Shown here in pieces: positions 48,957-58,691 of a stretch of DNA of 64,000 nt. How positions within the stretch are numbered: position 1 is the first letter of the stretch; every line of letters starts with the position of its first letter. This DNA comes from Paracoccaceae bacterium (GTDB taxonomy: Bacteria; Pseudomonadota; Alphaproteobacteria; Rhodobacterales; Rhodobacteraceae). Location: positions 496,001 to 560,000 of the forward strand of contig JANSYP010000002.1 in the NCBI GenBank assembly GCA_024742405.1, written 5' to 3'. Under the pieces are notes generated by a model. The model saw nothing but the letters and a program-made list of their open reading frames with translations. It did no database searches and was not told where the DNA came from. The translations under genes were made by a program, and so were the position numbers.

Positions 48957-49954
48957 GTAGAATTGAACGATTCAGCGAGACACCTTCGATGATTTACAAC
49001 CGGGAGAATGGGGGTGTCTTCAATGACCGACGACCAACGGGAAATCCGTCGCAAGCTGCGCGTCCTGGCGCATGCGGAGACGTCTGGCAATGTCAGCAGA
49101 ACGTACCGGTGTTTCGGGATAGGCAGGGCGAGCTTCTATAGGTGGCGCAGCGCGTATCACGCCAGGGGTGAGATCGAGTTGGCAAGTGGTCGATCGGTTC
49201 CTCACAACCACCCGAACAAGACACCGCCGGCGGTCGCTGAGAAGGTCCTGCACCTTCGCCGCAAGTAACACCTCGGTCCCACCCTCGTCAGCTGGTACAT
49301 GGAGCGCTACCACGGGACCCGGATCTCCGACGCGGGCGTCTACCGGATCCTCAAGCGCAACGGCATGAACCGGCTCCCTCGCGGCACGAGGCTGCGCAAG
49401 GTCCATACGAAGCGGAACAACAAGCAAGTTTCCGGCCACCATTTCCGGATAGACGTCAAGCTCCTGACTTTCATCGGAAAAAGCGGAAAGAAGGTCAGGC
49501 GCTTTCAGTTCACGGCCATCGACGATGCCACCCGCATCCGCGCTCTCAAGACCTATGACAGGCATACTCAGGCCAACGCCATCGCGTTCGTCGACCACGT
49601 GATCGAGACCTTCCCGTTCCGCATACGCGAGATCCGAACCGACAATGGCCAGGAGTTCCGGGCCCGGTTGCACTGGCATGTCGAGGACAGAAGCATTCGC
49701 CACGCCTACATCAAGCCGAGCTCCCCGCAGCTCAACGGCAAAGTCGAGCGATGGCACAGGTCCAACGAGCAGGAGTTCCACCAGCTTCTCAGCTACTAGG
49801 GCGACATCGACCTGGACGCAAGGCTCACAGAGTGGGAGCGCTTCTACAATCTTGCCAGGCCACACGGCGCGCACGGCGGAAAGACGCCTTACGAGGCGCT
49901 CAGAGACAAGCTATAGAAGATCGCGCTGATGTACCGCTGAATTGCTCAGGCTAC
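48957..49954 (+). mobile_element. IS481-family element, degraded
   Basis: Imperfect inverted ends are visible: GTAG then ATTCAGCG within 48957-48977, and CGCTGAAT then CTAC within 49935-49954. Between them lies one transposase frame broken by two stops. The exact ends and any target duplication are not certain. Confidence 0.65.
49023..49916 (+). pseudogene. IS481-family transposase with two in-frame stops
   Basis: One uninterrupted frame apart from TAA at 49266-49268 and TAG at 49797-49799. The N-terminal helix-turn-helix (VSRTYRCFGIGRASFYRWRS) is followed by the DDE core: FRIDVKLLTF, FQFTAIDDATRIRA, EIRTDNGQEFRARLHW and PSSPQLNGKVERWHRS, with the third acidic residue in the last segment. 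About 297 codons in all, a normal length. Catalytic residues survive, so only the stops inactivate it. Confidence 0.88.
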
Positions 49955-49975
49955 ACTCTTGGCAGGTTGACCCTA

Positions 49976-50995
49976 TCAGACGATCGGCTGCCGGTATTTC
50001 TCTTGTTTCGTCAGTAGGGCCCAGATCATCTGGGCGGATTTATTGGCCATGGTGACCGTCGCCAGCCGGAAGGGCTTCTCGTCCAGTAGCTTTGCGGTTC
50101 ACGTGTCGGCTTTCTCTGGGCAGTTCTTGGCCATCAACGCGCGCGACGCCATTCCGATGATCAAGAGCTTTCGGATATAGCGGTCACCCTTCCTTGTGAT
50201 CCGGCCGAGGCGATCTCGCCCTCCGCTGGATTTGTTGAACGGCGTCAGCCCCAGCCAAGCGGCCAGCTCGCGCGCAGCTTTGAACTAGCTCGCGTCGCCA
50301 ATGGTGGCAACGATGGCGGAAGCCGTAATCGGTCCGGCGCCTTGCATGCGCATCAGCCTACGCGCATCAGCATCCAGCCAGGCATGCTGTTCGATAAACT
50401 TCGTCAGCCCGTCGATACGAGCATTGAGGCCGTTCAGCTGATGGCACATCGCGCCGAGAATGCCGTCCGCGATCCCGGGCACTTCCAACTCGTCTTCCGT
50501 GCCGTGCTCTCGTGCGAACTTGGACTCGGCCTCAATAACTGTCGGCAGGATATGTCCAAATTCCCGGAGTATGCTTCGGATCATGTTCACAACCTCGGTG
50601 CGCTGTCGAACGACCAGATCCCGGGCACGATGGATGGAAAGAACAGCCTGCTGATCTTCGGACTTGATCTCGACAAAGCGCATGGTCGGTCGGCGCACAG
50701 CTTAGCAGATCGCTTCGGCATAGGCTGCGTCCGTCTTGCCGCGTTTCAAATAGGGTTTGACATAGGCGGCTGGCATCAGCCGAATATCATGGCCGAGTTC
50801 GCGCAGCTCGCGTCCCCAGTGATGTGCTGATCCGCAGACCTCCATGCCGACAACACAGCGAGGCAATGTCTCGAAGTGTGCGAGCAACTTGGCCCGCTTG
50901 ATTTTCTTGTTGATGATCCGTCGGCCCGTCACGGAAACGCAGTGAACTTGTCAAACGTCGCTGGCCAAATCCAGACCCACAGTCTTTACTGTCAT
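49976..50995 (-). pseudogene. IS110-family transposase with four in-frame stops
   Basis: Read leftward from ATG at 50995 (MTVKTVGLDLASDV) it keeps a single frame of 340 codons, the usual IS110 length, but has TGA at 50951-50953, TAA at 50702-50704, TAG at 50285-50287 and TGA at 50099-50101. The N-terminal RuvC-like part (VGMEVCGSAHHWGREL, KTDAAYAEAI) and the C-terminal transposase_20 part (RLMRMQGAGPITASAIVATI, LGLTPFNKSSGGRDRLGRIT) are both clear. It lies 22 bp from the IS481 end. Confidence 0.88.
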
Positions 50996-51125
50996 TAGGT
51001 GGCTCCTTTGTTTGCATTCGACAACAACTGCATTTTAGCACGTACGATGCCGGTCGAGCAGGAGCCATCCATCTCATCCGCTAAGGGCCGAAAGTCGGAC
51101 ACGCAAGATCGAGTAACCTAGGGTT

Positions 51126-51312
51126 CTAGGCATTGGAGCTGGCAAGAACTCGATAGACCGATGCTCGACCTATGCCGAGTTGCCTGGCGATCTCGGACGC
51201 GCCGGCTCCGCTCTCTTTCATTGCCAGAATCTCTTGCGCCTTTGCTCGCGCAGTTGGCTTGCGGCCTTGCCCCGAAGCTTTAGGTGTGTGTTGCGCGGTC
51301 TCATCGTTACGC
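51126..51312 (-). pseudogene. serine recombinase (resolvase/invertase), C-terminal fragment
   Basis: About 60 codons ending at a TAG (51126-51128): GQGRKPTARAKAQEILAMKE, SGAGASEIARQLGIGRASVY, RVLASSNA. This is the helix-turn-helix DNA-binding tail of Tn3-type resolvases. The catalytic domain is missing and a TAG closes the frame upstream. It lies about 100 bp inside attR. Confidence 0.82.
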
Positions 51313-51405
51313 TACTCGTGTCAAACAGTTTTCCTGACATGCAAACGCATATTAATCATTTTTTTCAATAAGATATGGGATTGAAGATCTAGGGGGTCGC
51401 TCCGT

Positions 51406-51426
51406 CCCTTGGCTCCACCACCACCC
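51406..51426 (+). repeat. attR: right copy of the 21 bp tRNA-Ala repeat
   Basis: Exact copy of the left repeat at 33045-33065, preceded by a degenerate T-arm-like stretch (AGGGGGTCGCTCC at 51391-51403). No other tRNA arm is present, so this is a relic of the target site and marks the right end of an 18.4 kb island. Confidence 0.85.
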
Positions 51427-52148
51427 CCTCGGATAGAGTATTGGAGTTCCATAGGAATTCTCTCTTTTCGAGCTTTCCATCATGTTACCGAGTGCGGCAT
51501 CGTACTGTCCGTTTCCAGCAGCACTCGGGAACGGCGCTTGAAAAGCGAGACATGACTCGGGGCGGGGCTGATCGACGACGAGACGGTTGCCCCGAGGGGC
51601 CCACATCCAACCTCGTCTTACTTGATAGGTACGACGGCTTGAGGGCTAGCTCGGGTCTGCAACAGATGCGCCTCGTCTCTCCCCGCCACCTGCTTTTGAA
51701 GGTCGACCGCGCATTGGGTCAGCCGAATGTGTCGATGAAAGCGTTGCTCAACCTTGGTCTCTCTGTTTTGGACTACCCTCGTCGCTCCACCGCTCACAGA
51801 AGTTGCAGAGCGTCTTCGGCGGGTCGAACTTCCGTAGCGCATCCAACGCCGCGACCCATTGCGCTTGGCGAGAATAATCCCATTCAGAACGCGTCTTTCA
51901 TGACCGCGCGGCTCGGCAAGCTCTTCAGTTACTGGCGACGGCGCCGCGCCACCTGCTCGTCGATCAGCCAGATAACACTGCCCAGACCGTATTCCGAGGT
52001 TCAGCGGCCTGAATCAGGCTCGCAACGAAACCTCTGGCAAATCAGTGAGATTAATCCGTGCTCGGCGGCGCGGGTTTGGCGGTGCCCTTGAGCTCTGATT
52101 CAGAGGGCCAAAATGCAGCGCTCGTAGACCATCGGACGGAAACTTCAG
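51427..52148. other. region without a supported gene
   Basis: 722 bp between attR and the dihydropyrimidinase-like gene. A long open frame exists on the plus strand from 51441 but its product has the biased look of chance coding in GC-rich DNA and no motif. I see no tRNA and no strong hairpin. Confidence 0.4.
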
Positions 52149-53540
52149 TCATAGTCCCTCATGCCGCTCGACAATCGCGCCCTGGCATTTGGACACCATT
52201 TGACCATCCTCAATGATGGGCCTGCCGCGCAGCAGGACTGTCTCGGGCCGACCTTGCACCTCAAGTCCCTCATAGGGCGTGTAGTCCGACCCGTCATGCA
52301 GATCGGCATGCTGAATGGTGCGGCGGATCCCGGGATCCCAGATCGCAATGTCGGCGTCGCTGCCCACCGCGATCGTGCCCTTCCGCGGGTAGAGACCATA
52401 GGCGCGCGCATGGTTGGTCGCCGTCAGAGCGACGAACCGCGGCAGGTCGATCCGGCCTTTCATCACACCTTCGGAAAAGAGGATCGGCAGACGGGTTTCA
52501 ACGCCGGGGATGCCATTGGGAATATGGCGGAAACTGCGCAGGCCCTTGGGATTTCGCTTGCCCTTGTCGTCGGCATATCGGAACGGGCAATGGTCAGATG
52601 AGAAGAGGTCGAAAAGGCCCGTCTGCAGCCCGCGCCAGCAGTTTTCCTGCTCGGTCCGGTTGCGGGGCGGCGGCGAGCAGACGAATTTCGCGCCCTCCCA
52701 GTTCTCGCGCGACAGGTCTTCGCCCTCCAGCATCAGATATTGCGGGCAGGTCTCGGCGGTGATGTCGAGCCCGCGCATCCGGGCGCGCGCAATTTCCTCC
52801 ATCGCGGCGCCGTTCGAGACATGGACGATGACGATCGGGACATCGACCACCTCGGCCAGGGTCAGGGCGCGGTGGGTGGCCTCGCGTTCCGCGGCCACCG
52901 GGCGGGTGGTGGCATGGGCCCGCGGGGCCATGTCGCCGGCCTGTTCGGCGCGGCGGGCGAGAAAGGCGATCACGTCCTCGTTCTCGCAATGGACGAGCAC
53001 CTTGGCGCCATGGCGGCGCGCGACATCCATCGTTGCGAGGATCTCCGCATCATCCATGCGCAGGGCCTCGTAGGTCATGAACACCTTGACCGAACGATGC
53101 CCTTCTTCGATCAGGGCGGGCAGTTCCTGGCCGAGAACGCTGGGCGTGGGGTCGGTGACGATGAGGTGAAACCCGACATCCACGTGGCTTCGGCCTTCGG
53201 CCTGGGCACGGTAGTCGCGAAAGGTCGCCGCCAGAGAATCGCCGCGCTCCTGCAGGCAGAAAGGCATGACCATCGTGTTGCCGCCGAAGGCCGCGGAGCG
53301 CGTGGCGCTGTCGAAATCGTCGGCCATCTCGATCCCCGGGCCGGAAGGCTGGGCGATGTGGACGTGGCTGTCGATGCCGCCGGGCAGGACATAGCGCCCG
53401 GTCGCGTCGATGGTGCGCGCGGCGGACCCCATATCGCCGCCGATCTGGGCGACCCGGCCGTCCCGGATGCCGATATCAGCGGAAAACATGTCCGACGCGG
53501 TGGCGACGGTGCCGTTGGCGATGACCAGGTCGTGGGACAT
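52149..53540 (-). CDS. dihydropyrimidinase / hydantoinase-family amidohydrolase
   Basis: 463 residues. Metal-site HxH in GGIDSHVHIAQPSGPG, the lysine to be carboxylated in RSVKVFMTYEALRMDD, His ligands in LVHCENEDV and IVHVSNGAAM, and the catalytic Asp in FSSDHCPF. The family opens cyclic amides such as dihydropyrimidines, hydantoins or allantoin. The ATG at 53540 is preferred; upstream codons overlap the RpiR gene. It follows an RpiR regulator and an amino-acid transporter, so an amino-acid-derived hydantoin is plausible, as inference. Confidence 0.88.
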   Translation of the reverse strand: MSHDLVIANGTVATASDMFSADIGIRDGRVAQIGGDMGSAARTIDATGRYVLPGGIDSHVHIAQPSGPGIEMADDFDSATRSAAFGGNTMVMPFCLQERGDSLAATFRDYRAQAEGRSHVDVGFHLIVTDPTPSVLGQELPALIEEGHRSVKVFMTYEALRMDDAEILATMDVARRHGAKVLVHCENEDVIAFLARRAEQAGDMAPRAHATTRPVAAEREATHRALTLAEVVDVPIVIVHVSNGAAMEEIARARMRGLDITAETCPQYLMLEGEDLSRENWEGAKFVCSPPPRNRTEQENCWRGLQTGLFDLFSSDHCPFRYADDKGKRNPKGLRSFRHIPNGIPGVETRLPILFSEGVMKGRIDLPRFVALTATNHARAYGLYPRKGTIAVGSDADIAIWDPGIRRTIQHADLHDGSDYTPYEGLEVQGRPETVLLRGRPIIEDGQMVSKCQGAIVERHEGL

Positions 53541-53553
53541 GTCGGACCCCTGT

Positions 53554-54444
53554 TCAGGCGTTGATGAGATCGAGATCGAGATCGCCGGCATCGCTGCGCC
53601 GGTAGGCCAGCCCGATGGCCAGCGTCTGAACGAGGCTCATCACGGCGGTGAGTGACCGGAACCCGTGCAGCGCGGCGTCATCCACGGGCAGCACCACGGC
53701 GGCGCCTTCGGTGATCGGGCTGACCGGATTGTCCGTGATCGCCAGGATCGGCGTCCCCGCCTCCCGCGCCTGGGCCGTCGCGCCGATTGTGGCGGGCGCG
53801 TAGGGCGGGAAGCTGATCGAGACCAGCAGGTCGCCCGGTTGCATCACCGCGATCTGGTCATCGGGCGCGCTGCCGGTCCCGCTGATCTGAACCGCCTGAC
53901 AGTGCGCCCGGCGCAGCGCGTAGGAAAAGTAGGAGGCCACGGGATAGGAACGGTCGAGGCCGATCACATGGACCGTCCGCGCGTTCAGAATGAGCTCCAT
54001 CGCAGCGTCGAGCGGCAGTTCGGCCAGCCGGCTGCCGAGATGGGCCAGGGAGGCGCTGTTCGCCCGGCAGAAGGATTGCCCCATCGCCACGAGGTCGGAC
54101 GGGTCGTGCACGACCTCGTCGCCCTGGATGTGCGAGATCCGTTCCGAGAGGGAGGCGGGATAGACGTTGTGGAGCGGCGCGCGGAAGATCCGCTGCATCT
54201 CGGTGAAGCCGTCGAAGCCCATCGCCTTGGCCAGCCGGACGAAGATCGAGGGCGTAAGCTGGGATTTCTTTGCCATGACGGCGAGCGTTTCCAGCGCGAC
54301 CACCCGCTGATTTTCCAGCACCCACGCGCCGGCATCGAGCATGCGGCCGGTGAATAGATGCCGCTCGCCGGTGAGGCGCTCGCGGAATTCCTCGAGGGTT
54401 CTCGGTTTGGTTGGCGTGTCGGGTTTGGCCATGCTCTGGGTCAT
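53554..54444 (-). CDS. MurR/RpiR-family transcriptional regulator
   Basis: 296 residues from the chosen start. N-terminal helix-turn-helix (TLAVMAKKSQLTPSIFVRLAKAMGFDG) and C-terminal SIS domain (ARTVHVIGLDRSYPVASYFS, GDLLVSISFPPYAPATIGAT, ILAITDNPVSPI). SIS domains usually sense phosphosugars, though RpiR regulators also control amino-acid and pyrimidine-type catabolism. Several in-frame starts (54483, 54444, 54432) lack a good ribosome site. It lies 13 bp before the amidohydrolase and 57 bp after aapP. Confidence 0.87.
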   Translation of the reverse strand: MTQSMAKPDTPTKPRTLEEFRERLTGERHLFTGRMLDAGAWVLENQRVVALETLAVMAKKSQLTPSIFVRLAKAMGFDGFTEMQRIFRAPLHNVYPASLSERISHIQGDEVVHDPSDLVAMGQSFCRANSASLAHLGSRLAELPLDAAMELILNARTVHVIGLDRSYPVASYFSYALRRAHCQAVQISGTGSAPDDQIAVMQPGDLLVSISFPPYAPATIGATAQAREAGTPILAITDNPVSPITEGAAVVLPVDDAALHGFRSLTAVMSLVQTLAIGLAYRRSDAGDLDLDLINA

Positions 54445-54501
54445 CGTTCGGGGCTCTGGTCTCTTGATCGTCTCGGTCGGCACGTCGCCGCGTCTTGGAA
54501 C

Positions 54502-55299
54502 TTAATGGGCTAGCACCTGCGACAGGAAGGTGCGACCGCGTTCCGTCTGCGGGTTCTGGAAGAACGCCTCGGGATCGGATTCCTCGACGATCCGGCCGCC
54601 ATCCATGAAGACGATCCTGTTCGCGACCTTGCGCGCAAACCCCATCTCGTGGGTCACGCAGACCATCGTCATCCCCTCGCCCGCCAGTTCGATCATGACG
54701 TCGAGCACCTCCTTGATCATCTCGGGATCCAGCGCCGAGGTGGGCTCGTCGAAGAGCATGATCTCGGGCCTGGTGCAGAGCGCGCGGGCAATGGCGACGC
54801 GCTGCTGCTGACCGCCGGAGAGCTGCCCGGGATACTTGGCGGCCTGGTCGGGAATATGGACGCGCGCGAGGTAATGGTGGGCACGCTCGTCGGCCTCCTT
54901 GCGGGGCACATGATGCACCCAGATCTGCGCCAGCGTGAGGTTTTCGAGCACTGTCAGGTGAGGATAGAGATTGAAGTTCTGGAAGACCATGCCGACGCGG
55001 GCGCGGAGCGTCTCGATGTTCTTCATCTCGGCATTGATCTCCTGCCCGTTGATCTCGATCCGGCCCATCTGGTGCGTCTCGAGCTGGTTGATGCAGCGGA
55101 TCAGCGTGGATTTGCCAGACCCGGACGGGCCGCAGATCACGATCTTTTCGCCGGAGGCCACGGTCAGGTTGATGTCCTGCAGCACGTGGAATTGGTCGAA
55201 CCATTTGTTCAGCCCGTCGATCCGGATGATCTCTGCCGCGTCGGCCATGGCGCTTGCTCCGCTCGGGTTGGGTTGAAAGCCGTCTGCCTGAGGTGTCAT
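54502..55299 (-). CDS. aapP: amino-acid ABC transporter ATP-binding protein (AapP/BztD type)
   Basis: 265 residues. Walker [11 protein letters not shown]-loop [17 protein letters not shown], signature [15 protein letters not shown], Walker [14 protein letters not shown] and switch CVTHEMGF are intact. The ATG at 55299 overlaps the permease stop (ATGA); an internal ATG at 55248 with a GGAG site would give a 248-residue form. Powers uptake by the Aap permease pair. Confidence 0.92.
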   Translation of the reverse strand: MTPQADGFQPNPSGASAMADAAEIIRIDGLNKWFDQFHVLQDINLTVASGEKIVICGPSGSGKSTLIRCINQLETHQMGRIEINGQEINAEMKNIETLRARVGMVFQNFNLYPHLTVLENLTLAQIWVHHVPRKEADERAHHYLARVHIPDQAAKYPGQLSGGQQQRVAIARALCTRPEIMLFDEPTSALDPEMIKEVLDVMIELAGEGMTMVCVTHEMGFARKVANRIVFMDGGRIVEESDPEAFFQNPQTERGRTFLSQVLAH

Positions 55300-56399
55300 T
55301 TCTTCTGGCCCGTGTTGAGCTTGCGTTCCAGATGCATCGAGTAGCGCGAGAGGCCGAAACAGAGCACCCAGAAGCCGAAGCCGGCAAAGACATAGCCCGT
55401 CGTCGTGACAGACGGGGCGAGCCAGTTGCTTGAGGAAATGCCCGCCTGCACGATCCCGAGCAGGTCGAACAGCCCGATGATCAGGACCAGCGTGGTGTCC
55501 TTGATGATCGCCACATAGGTGTTGACCAGACCCGGGATCACCGTGCGCAGGGCCTGGGGCAGGATGATGAAGGTCATCATCTTCCAGTAGCCCATGCCCG
55601 ACGCGGTGGCGGCCTCGAACTGGCCCCTGGGGATCGCCTGGAGCCCGCCGCGGATCACCTCGGCCATGAGCGCCCCGTTGAAAAGCGCCACGCCGATCAG
55701 GGCGCGCAGCAGCTTGTCCATGGTGAAGCCCTGAGGCATGAACAGGGGCAGCATGACCGACGCCATGAAGAGAATGGTGATCAGCGGGACGGCGCGGAAC
55801 AACTCGATGAACGTCACGCAGAAGATGCGGATCGCGGGCATGCGCGACCGGCGCCCCAGCGCCATCAGGATCCCGATGGGCAGCGCGCCGAGCATCCCGG
55901 CCACCGCCACCACGAGGGTCAGCATGAACCCGCCCCAGCGGTCGGTGGGCACGACCTCCAGACCGAGCATCCCGCCATGCAGCAGCACGACCGTCACCAC
56001 GGGCAGGGCGATGAAGCTGCCGGTGATGATCCAGCCCTTGTTGGGTACCCGCGGCAGGAACAGAACGGCGATGGACGCCAGCAGCGCCAGCATCGACAGA
56101 TCGACCCTCCAGCGATGCTCCGGCGGGTAGAAGCCGTAGATGAACTGCCCCCAGCGCGCGCCGACAAAGGCCCAGCAGGCGCCTCCGGCGGCCACGCAAT
56201 CATCGCGGTCGCCGGTCCAGGCGGCATCGATGAAGAGCCAGTCGATCAGCGGCGGGATCGTGCGGATCAGCAGCCACAGGACCAGAAGGGTCAGCAGGCC
56301 CTGGCGCCAGTCGGGAAAGAGGTTGCGGCGGATCCAGGCCGCCGGACCCAACACAGATCCCGGCGTTCTCAGCGGCAGATGTCGGCTGGTTTCGGTCAT
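55296..56399 (-). CDS. aapM: amino-acid ABC transporter permease (AapM/BztC type)
   Basis: 367 residues, longer than His/Gln permeases because of an N-terminal extension with extra helices typical of AapM/BztC. The EAA loop reads [20 protein letters not shown] and ends in [15 protein letters not shown]. It pairs with AapQ; the two genes are 7 bp apart. Confidence 0.92.
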   Translation of the reverse strand: MTETSRHLPLRTPGSVLGPAAWIRRNLFPDWRQGLLTLLVLWLLIRTIPPLIDWLFIDAAWTGDRDDCVAAGGACWAFVGARWGQFIYGFYPPEHRWRVDLSMLALLASIAVLFLPRVPNKGWIITGSFIALPVVTVVLLHGGMLGLEVVPTDRWGGFMLTLVVAVAGMLGALPIGILMALGRRSRMPAIRIFCVTFIELFRAVPLITILFMASVMLPLFMPQGFTMDKLLRALIGVALFNGALMAEVIRGGLQAIPRGQFEAATASGMGYWKMMTFIILPQALRTVIPGLVNTYVAIIKDTTLVLIIGLFDLLGIVQAGISSSNWLAPSVTTTGYVFAGFGFWVLCFGLSRYSMHLERKLNTGQKK

Positions 56400-56406
56400 C
56401 GCATCC

Positions 56407-57600
56407 TCAGAAGGACCGCCGCGTCACGCGCCAGTTGAAGAAATTCATGATCGCGGCAATGAGCAGGCTCACCGTCAGATAGAAGGCCATGGCCAGCGCG
56501 ATGGTTTCCAGCGCCTGCCCGGTCTGGGTCATCGTCGTTCCGGCCACGATCGAGATGATCTCGGGGAACGCGATGGCGGAGGCGAGCGAGGTGTTCTTGG
56601 CGAGCGACTGGTATTGTGTCGTCAGCGGCGGAATGATGATCCGCAGCGCCTGGGGGATCACGACGAGGCGCATGATCTGGCCGCGGGAATGCCCCAGCGC
56701 CTGCGCCGCCTCGGTCTGGCCGTGATCGACCCCCTCGATGCCGGCGCGCACGATCTCGCCAACCGCTGCGGCGATGTAGAAGGAGAGCCCCAAAAGCGCG
56801 GCCAGCATCTCGGGCAGGATGACCATCCCGCCCTGGAAGTTGAAGCCTTCCAGCGCCGGGACCGACAGGGCCATCGACGCGTTGGTCGCAAACCAAGTCG
56901 CCAGCGGCAGGGCGACGAGCCCGATGATCCACCATTGCAGCACCGGTCTGGAATGCCCGGTTGCCGCACGGTGGCGGCGCGCGAAATGCGCCATGGTCAG
57001 CGCAAAGATCAACCCGGTGGCGAAGGCGACGAGGGTGAGCTGGGCCCCGGAATCCAGCAGCGGCTTGGGAAGGTAGAGCCCCCGATTGCTGAGAAACGCG
57101 CCGCCTCCGATCTCGATGCTCTGGCGCGGGCCCGGCAGCGGCCGGAGAATGGCGAAATACCAGAAAAAGAGCTGCAGAAGCAGCGGGATGTTACGGAAGA
57201 TCTCGATATAGACGGCGGCCAGCCGTGAGATCAGCCAGTTGGGTGACACCCGCGCCAACCCGATCACGAGACCGATGAGAGAGGCCAGGCCGATGCCCAG
57301 CACCGCGAGAACCACCGTGTTCGCGACCGCGGTCCAGAGCGCCTGCAGGTAGGTGTCGTTGCGCTCGAACGGGGAGAAGCGGATGGCGATGTCGAAGCCC
57401 GCGCGGTTTTCGAGAAAGCCGAAACCGGAGGCGATGCCCTGCCGGTCGAGATTGGCCATCGTGTTCGCCAGCAGGAACTGGATGAGCAGCGCCAAGAGCG
57501 CAACGAACCCGACCTGTATCAGCGCGGACCGTATACGGGAGCGGGTCCAGAACGGCGTCCGGGGCGGGGCCATCGGACCGAGATCGCGGGAGACGGGCAC
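56407..57600 (-). CDS. aapQ: amino-acid ABC transporter permease (AapQ/BztB type)
   Basis: 397 residues. N-terminal part through NTVVLAVLGIGLASLIGLVI and IEIFRNIPLLLQLFFWYF, then a family-specific large insert and the EAA loop EIVRAGIEGVDHGQTEAAQA with VIPQALRIIIPPLTTQY. GTG start at 57600 supported by a GAGGAA site 7 bases upstream. It lies 71 bp from aapJ, with a strong hairpin between. Confidence 0.92.
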   Translation of the reverse strand: MPVSRDLGPMAPPRTPFWTRSRIRSALIQVGFVALLALLIQFLLANTMANLDRQGIASGFGFLENRAGFDIAIRFSPFERNDTYLQALWTAVANTVVLAVLGIGLASLIGLVIGLARVSPNWLISRLAAVYIEIFRNIPLLLQLFFWYFAILRPLPGPRQSIEIGGGAFLSNRGLYLPKPLLDSGAQLTLVAFATGLIFALTMAHFARRHRAATGHSRPVLQWWIIGLVALPLATWFATNASMALSVPALEGFNFQGGMVILPEMLAALLGLSFYIAAAVGEIVRAGIEGVDHGQTEAAQALGHSRGQIMRLVVIPQALRIIIPPLTTQYQSLAKNTSLASAIAFPEIISIVAGTTMTQTGQALETIALAMAFYLTVSLLIAAIMNFFNWRVTRRSF

Positions 57601-57637
57601 TGGCGGGTTCCTCGAGGGGCGGACCGGTCAGAGGAGC

Positions 57638-57660
57638 CCCCGCCGCAGGACGCGGCGGGG
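57638..57660 (-). other. intercistronic stem-loop between aapJ and aapQ
   Basis: A perfect 9 bp GC-only stem (CCCCGCCGC 57638-57646 with GCGGCGGGG 57652-57660) and a 5-base loop, without a T run. Such hairpins after binding-protein genes usually protect the 5' message and reduce readthrough, so the binding protein is made in excess over the permease. Confidence 0.75.
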
Positions 57661-57671
57661 ACGGTGTCTGA

Positions 57672-58691
57672 TCACTTGAAAGGCATCGCGTATTGCAGCC
57701 CGCCATCGGTATGGAGCGCGTTCATGCCGCGTTCGATCTGCAGCGGTGTATCGGGGCCGACATGGCGTTCGAAGATCTCGCCATAATTGCCCACCGAGGA
57801 AATCGCGCGGTAGACCCACTGGTTGTCCAGGCCGATCCATTCCCCGACCGGAGAGCCCTCACCGCCCAGCATCCGGGTGATGTTGGGGTTCTCGGAGGCC
57901 AGCATCTCATCGATATTGTCCTGGGTGATGCCGAATTCCTCGGCCTCGATCAGCGCGTAGACGGTCCAGGTCACGATGTCGAACCACTGGTCGTCACCAT
58001 GGCGCACCGCGGGCGCGAGCGGTTCCTTGGAGATCGTCTCGGGTAGCATGACATGCTCGGACGGGTCGCTCATCACCAGGCGCCGTGCCGCAAGACCCGA
58101 GCGGTCGGAGGTGTAGACGTCGCAGCGGTTCGCGTCATAGGCTGCCAGAACCTCGTCGGCGCGGTCGAAGCGGACCGGGTTGTAGGTCATCCCGTTGGCT
58201 TCGAAATAGTCGGCCAGGTTCAGTTCGGTCGTGGAGCCAGCCGAGACGCAGACCGTGGCGCCGTTGAGCTGCGAGACGCTGTCCACATCCATGCTGTCGC
58301 GCACCATGAAGCCCTGACCGTCATAGAACATGACCGGCGCGAAATTCAGCCCCAGCGCGGTGTCGCGGTTCAGGGTGCGCGTCGTGGTCCGCGACAGCAT
58401 GTCGATCTCGCCCGATTGCAGCGCGGTGAACCGCTCGGTGTTCGACAGCGGTGTGTAGCGCACCGCGTCGGGATCCTCGAGCACGGCCGCCGCGACTGCG
58501 CGGCACACCTCGACATCGAAGCCCGACCAGTTGCCCGCGTCGTCGGGGTTGGAGAAGCCCGCGACACCGGGGGACACGCCACAGTTCAGGTAGCCGCGCT
58601 CGCGCACTTCTTCGAGCGTCTGGGCCGAAACAGCGGCGCCAGACAGCGCCATGAGCGCGGCGGCGGAGGTCAGAATGGTACAGAGTTTCAT
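57672..58691 (-). CDS. aapJ: amino-acid ABC transporter periplasmic binding protein (AapJ/BztA type)
   Basis: 339 residues with a signal peptide (ALMALSGAAVSA). The mature protein begins TLEEVRERGYLNCGVSPGVA and has the family motifs GFDVEVCRAVAAAVL, FTALQSGEIDMLSRTTTRTL and NRCDVYTSDRSGLAARR. Binds broad L-amino acids in Rhizobium Aap and acidic amino acids and amides in Rhodobacter Bzt. First gene of the aapJQMP-rpiR-amidohydrolase run. Confidence 0.94.
   Translation of the reverse strand: MKLCTILTSAAALMALSGAAVSAQTLEEVRERGYLNCGVSPGVAGFSNPDDAGNWSGFDVEVCRAVAAAVLEDPDAVRYTPLSNTERFTALQSGEIDMLSRTTTRTLNRDTALGLNFAPVMFYDGQGFMVRDSMDVDSVSQLNGATVCVSAGSTTELNLADYFEANGMTYNPVRFDRADEVLAAYDANRCDVYTSDRSGLAARRLVMSDPSEHVMLPETISKEPLAPAVRHGDDQWFDIVTWTVYALIEAEEFGITQDNIDEMLASENPNITRMLGGEGSPVGEWIGLDNQWVYRAISSVGNYGEIFERHVGPDTPLQIERGMNALHTDGGLQYAMPFK

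Noticed and set aside
51441-52091. 216-codon open frame right of attR
   Set aside because: No motif, no ribosome site, and biased composition; judged chance coding.
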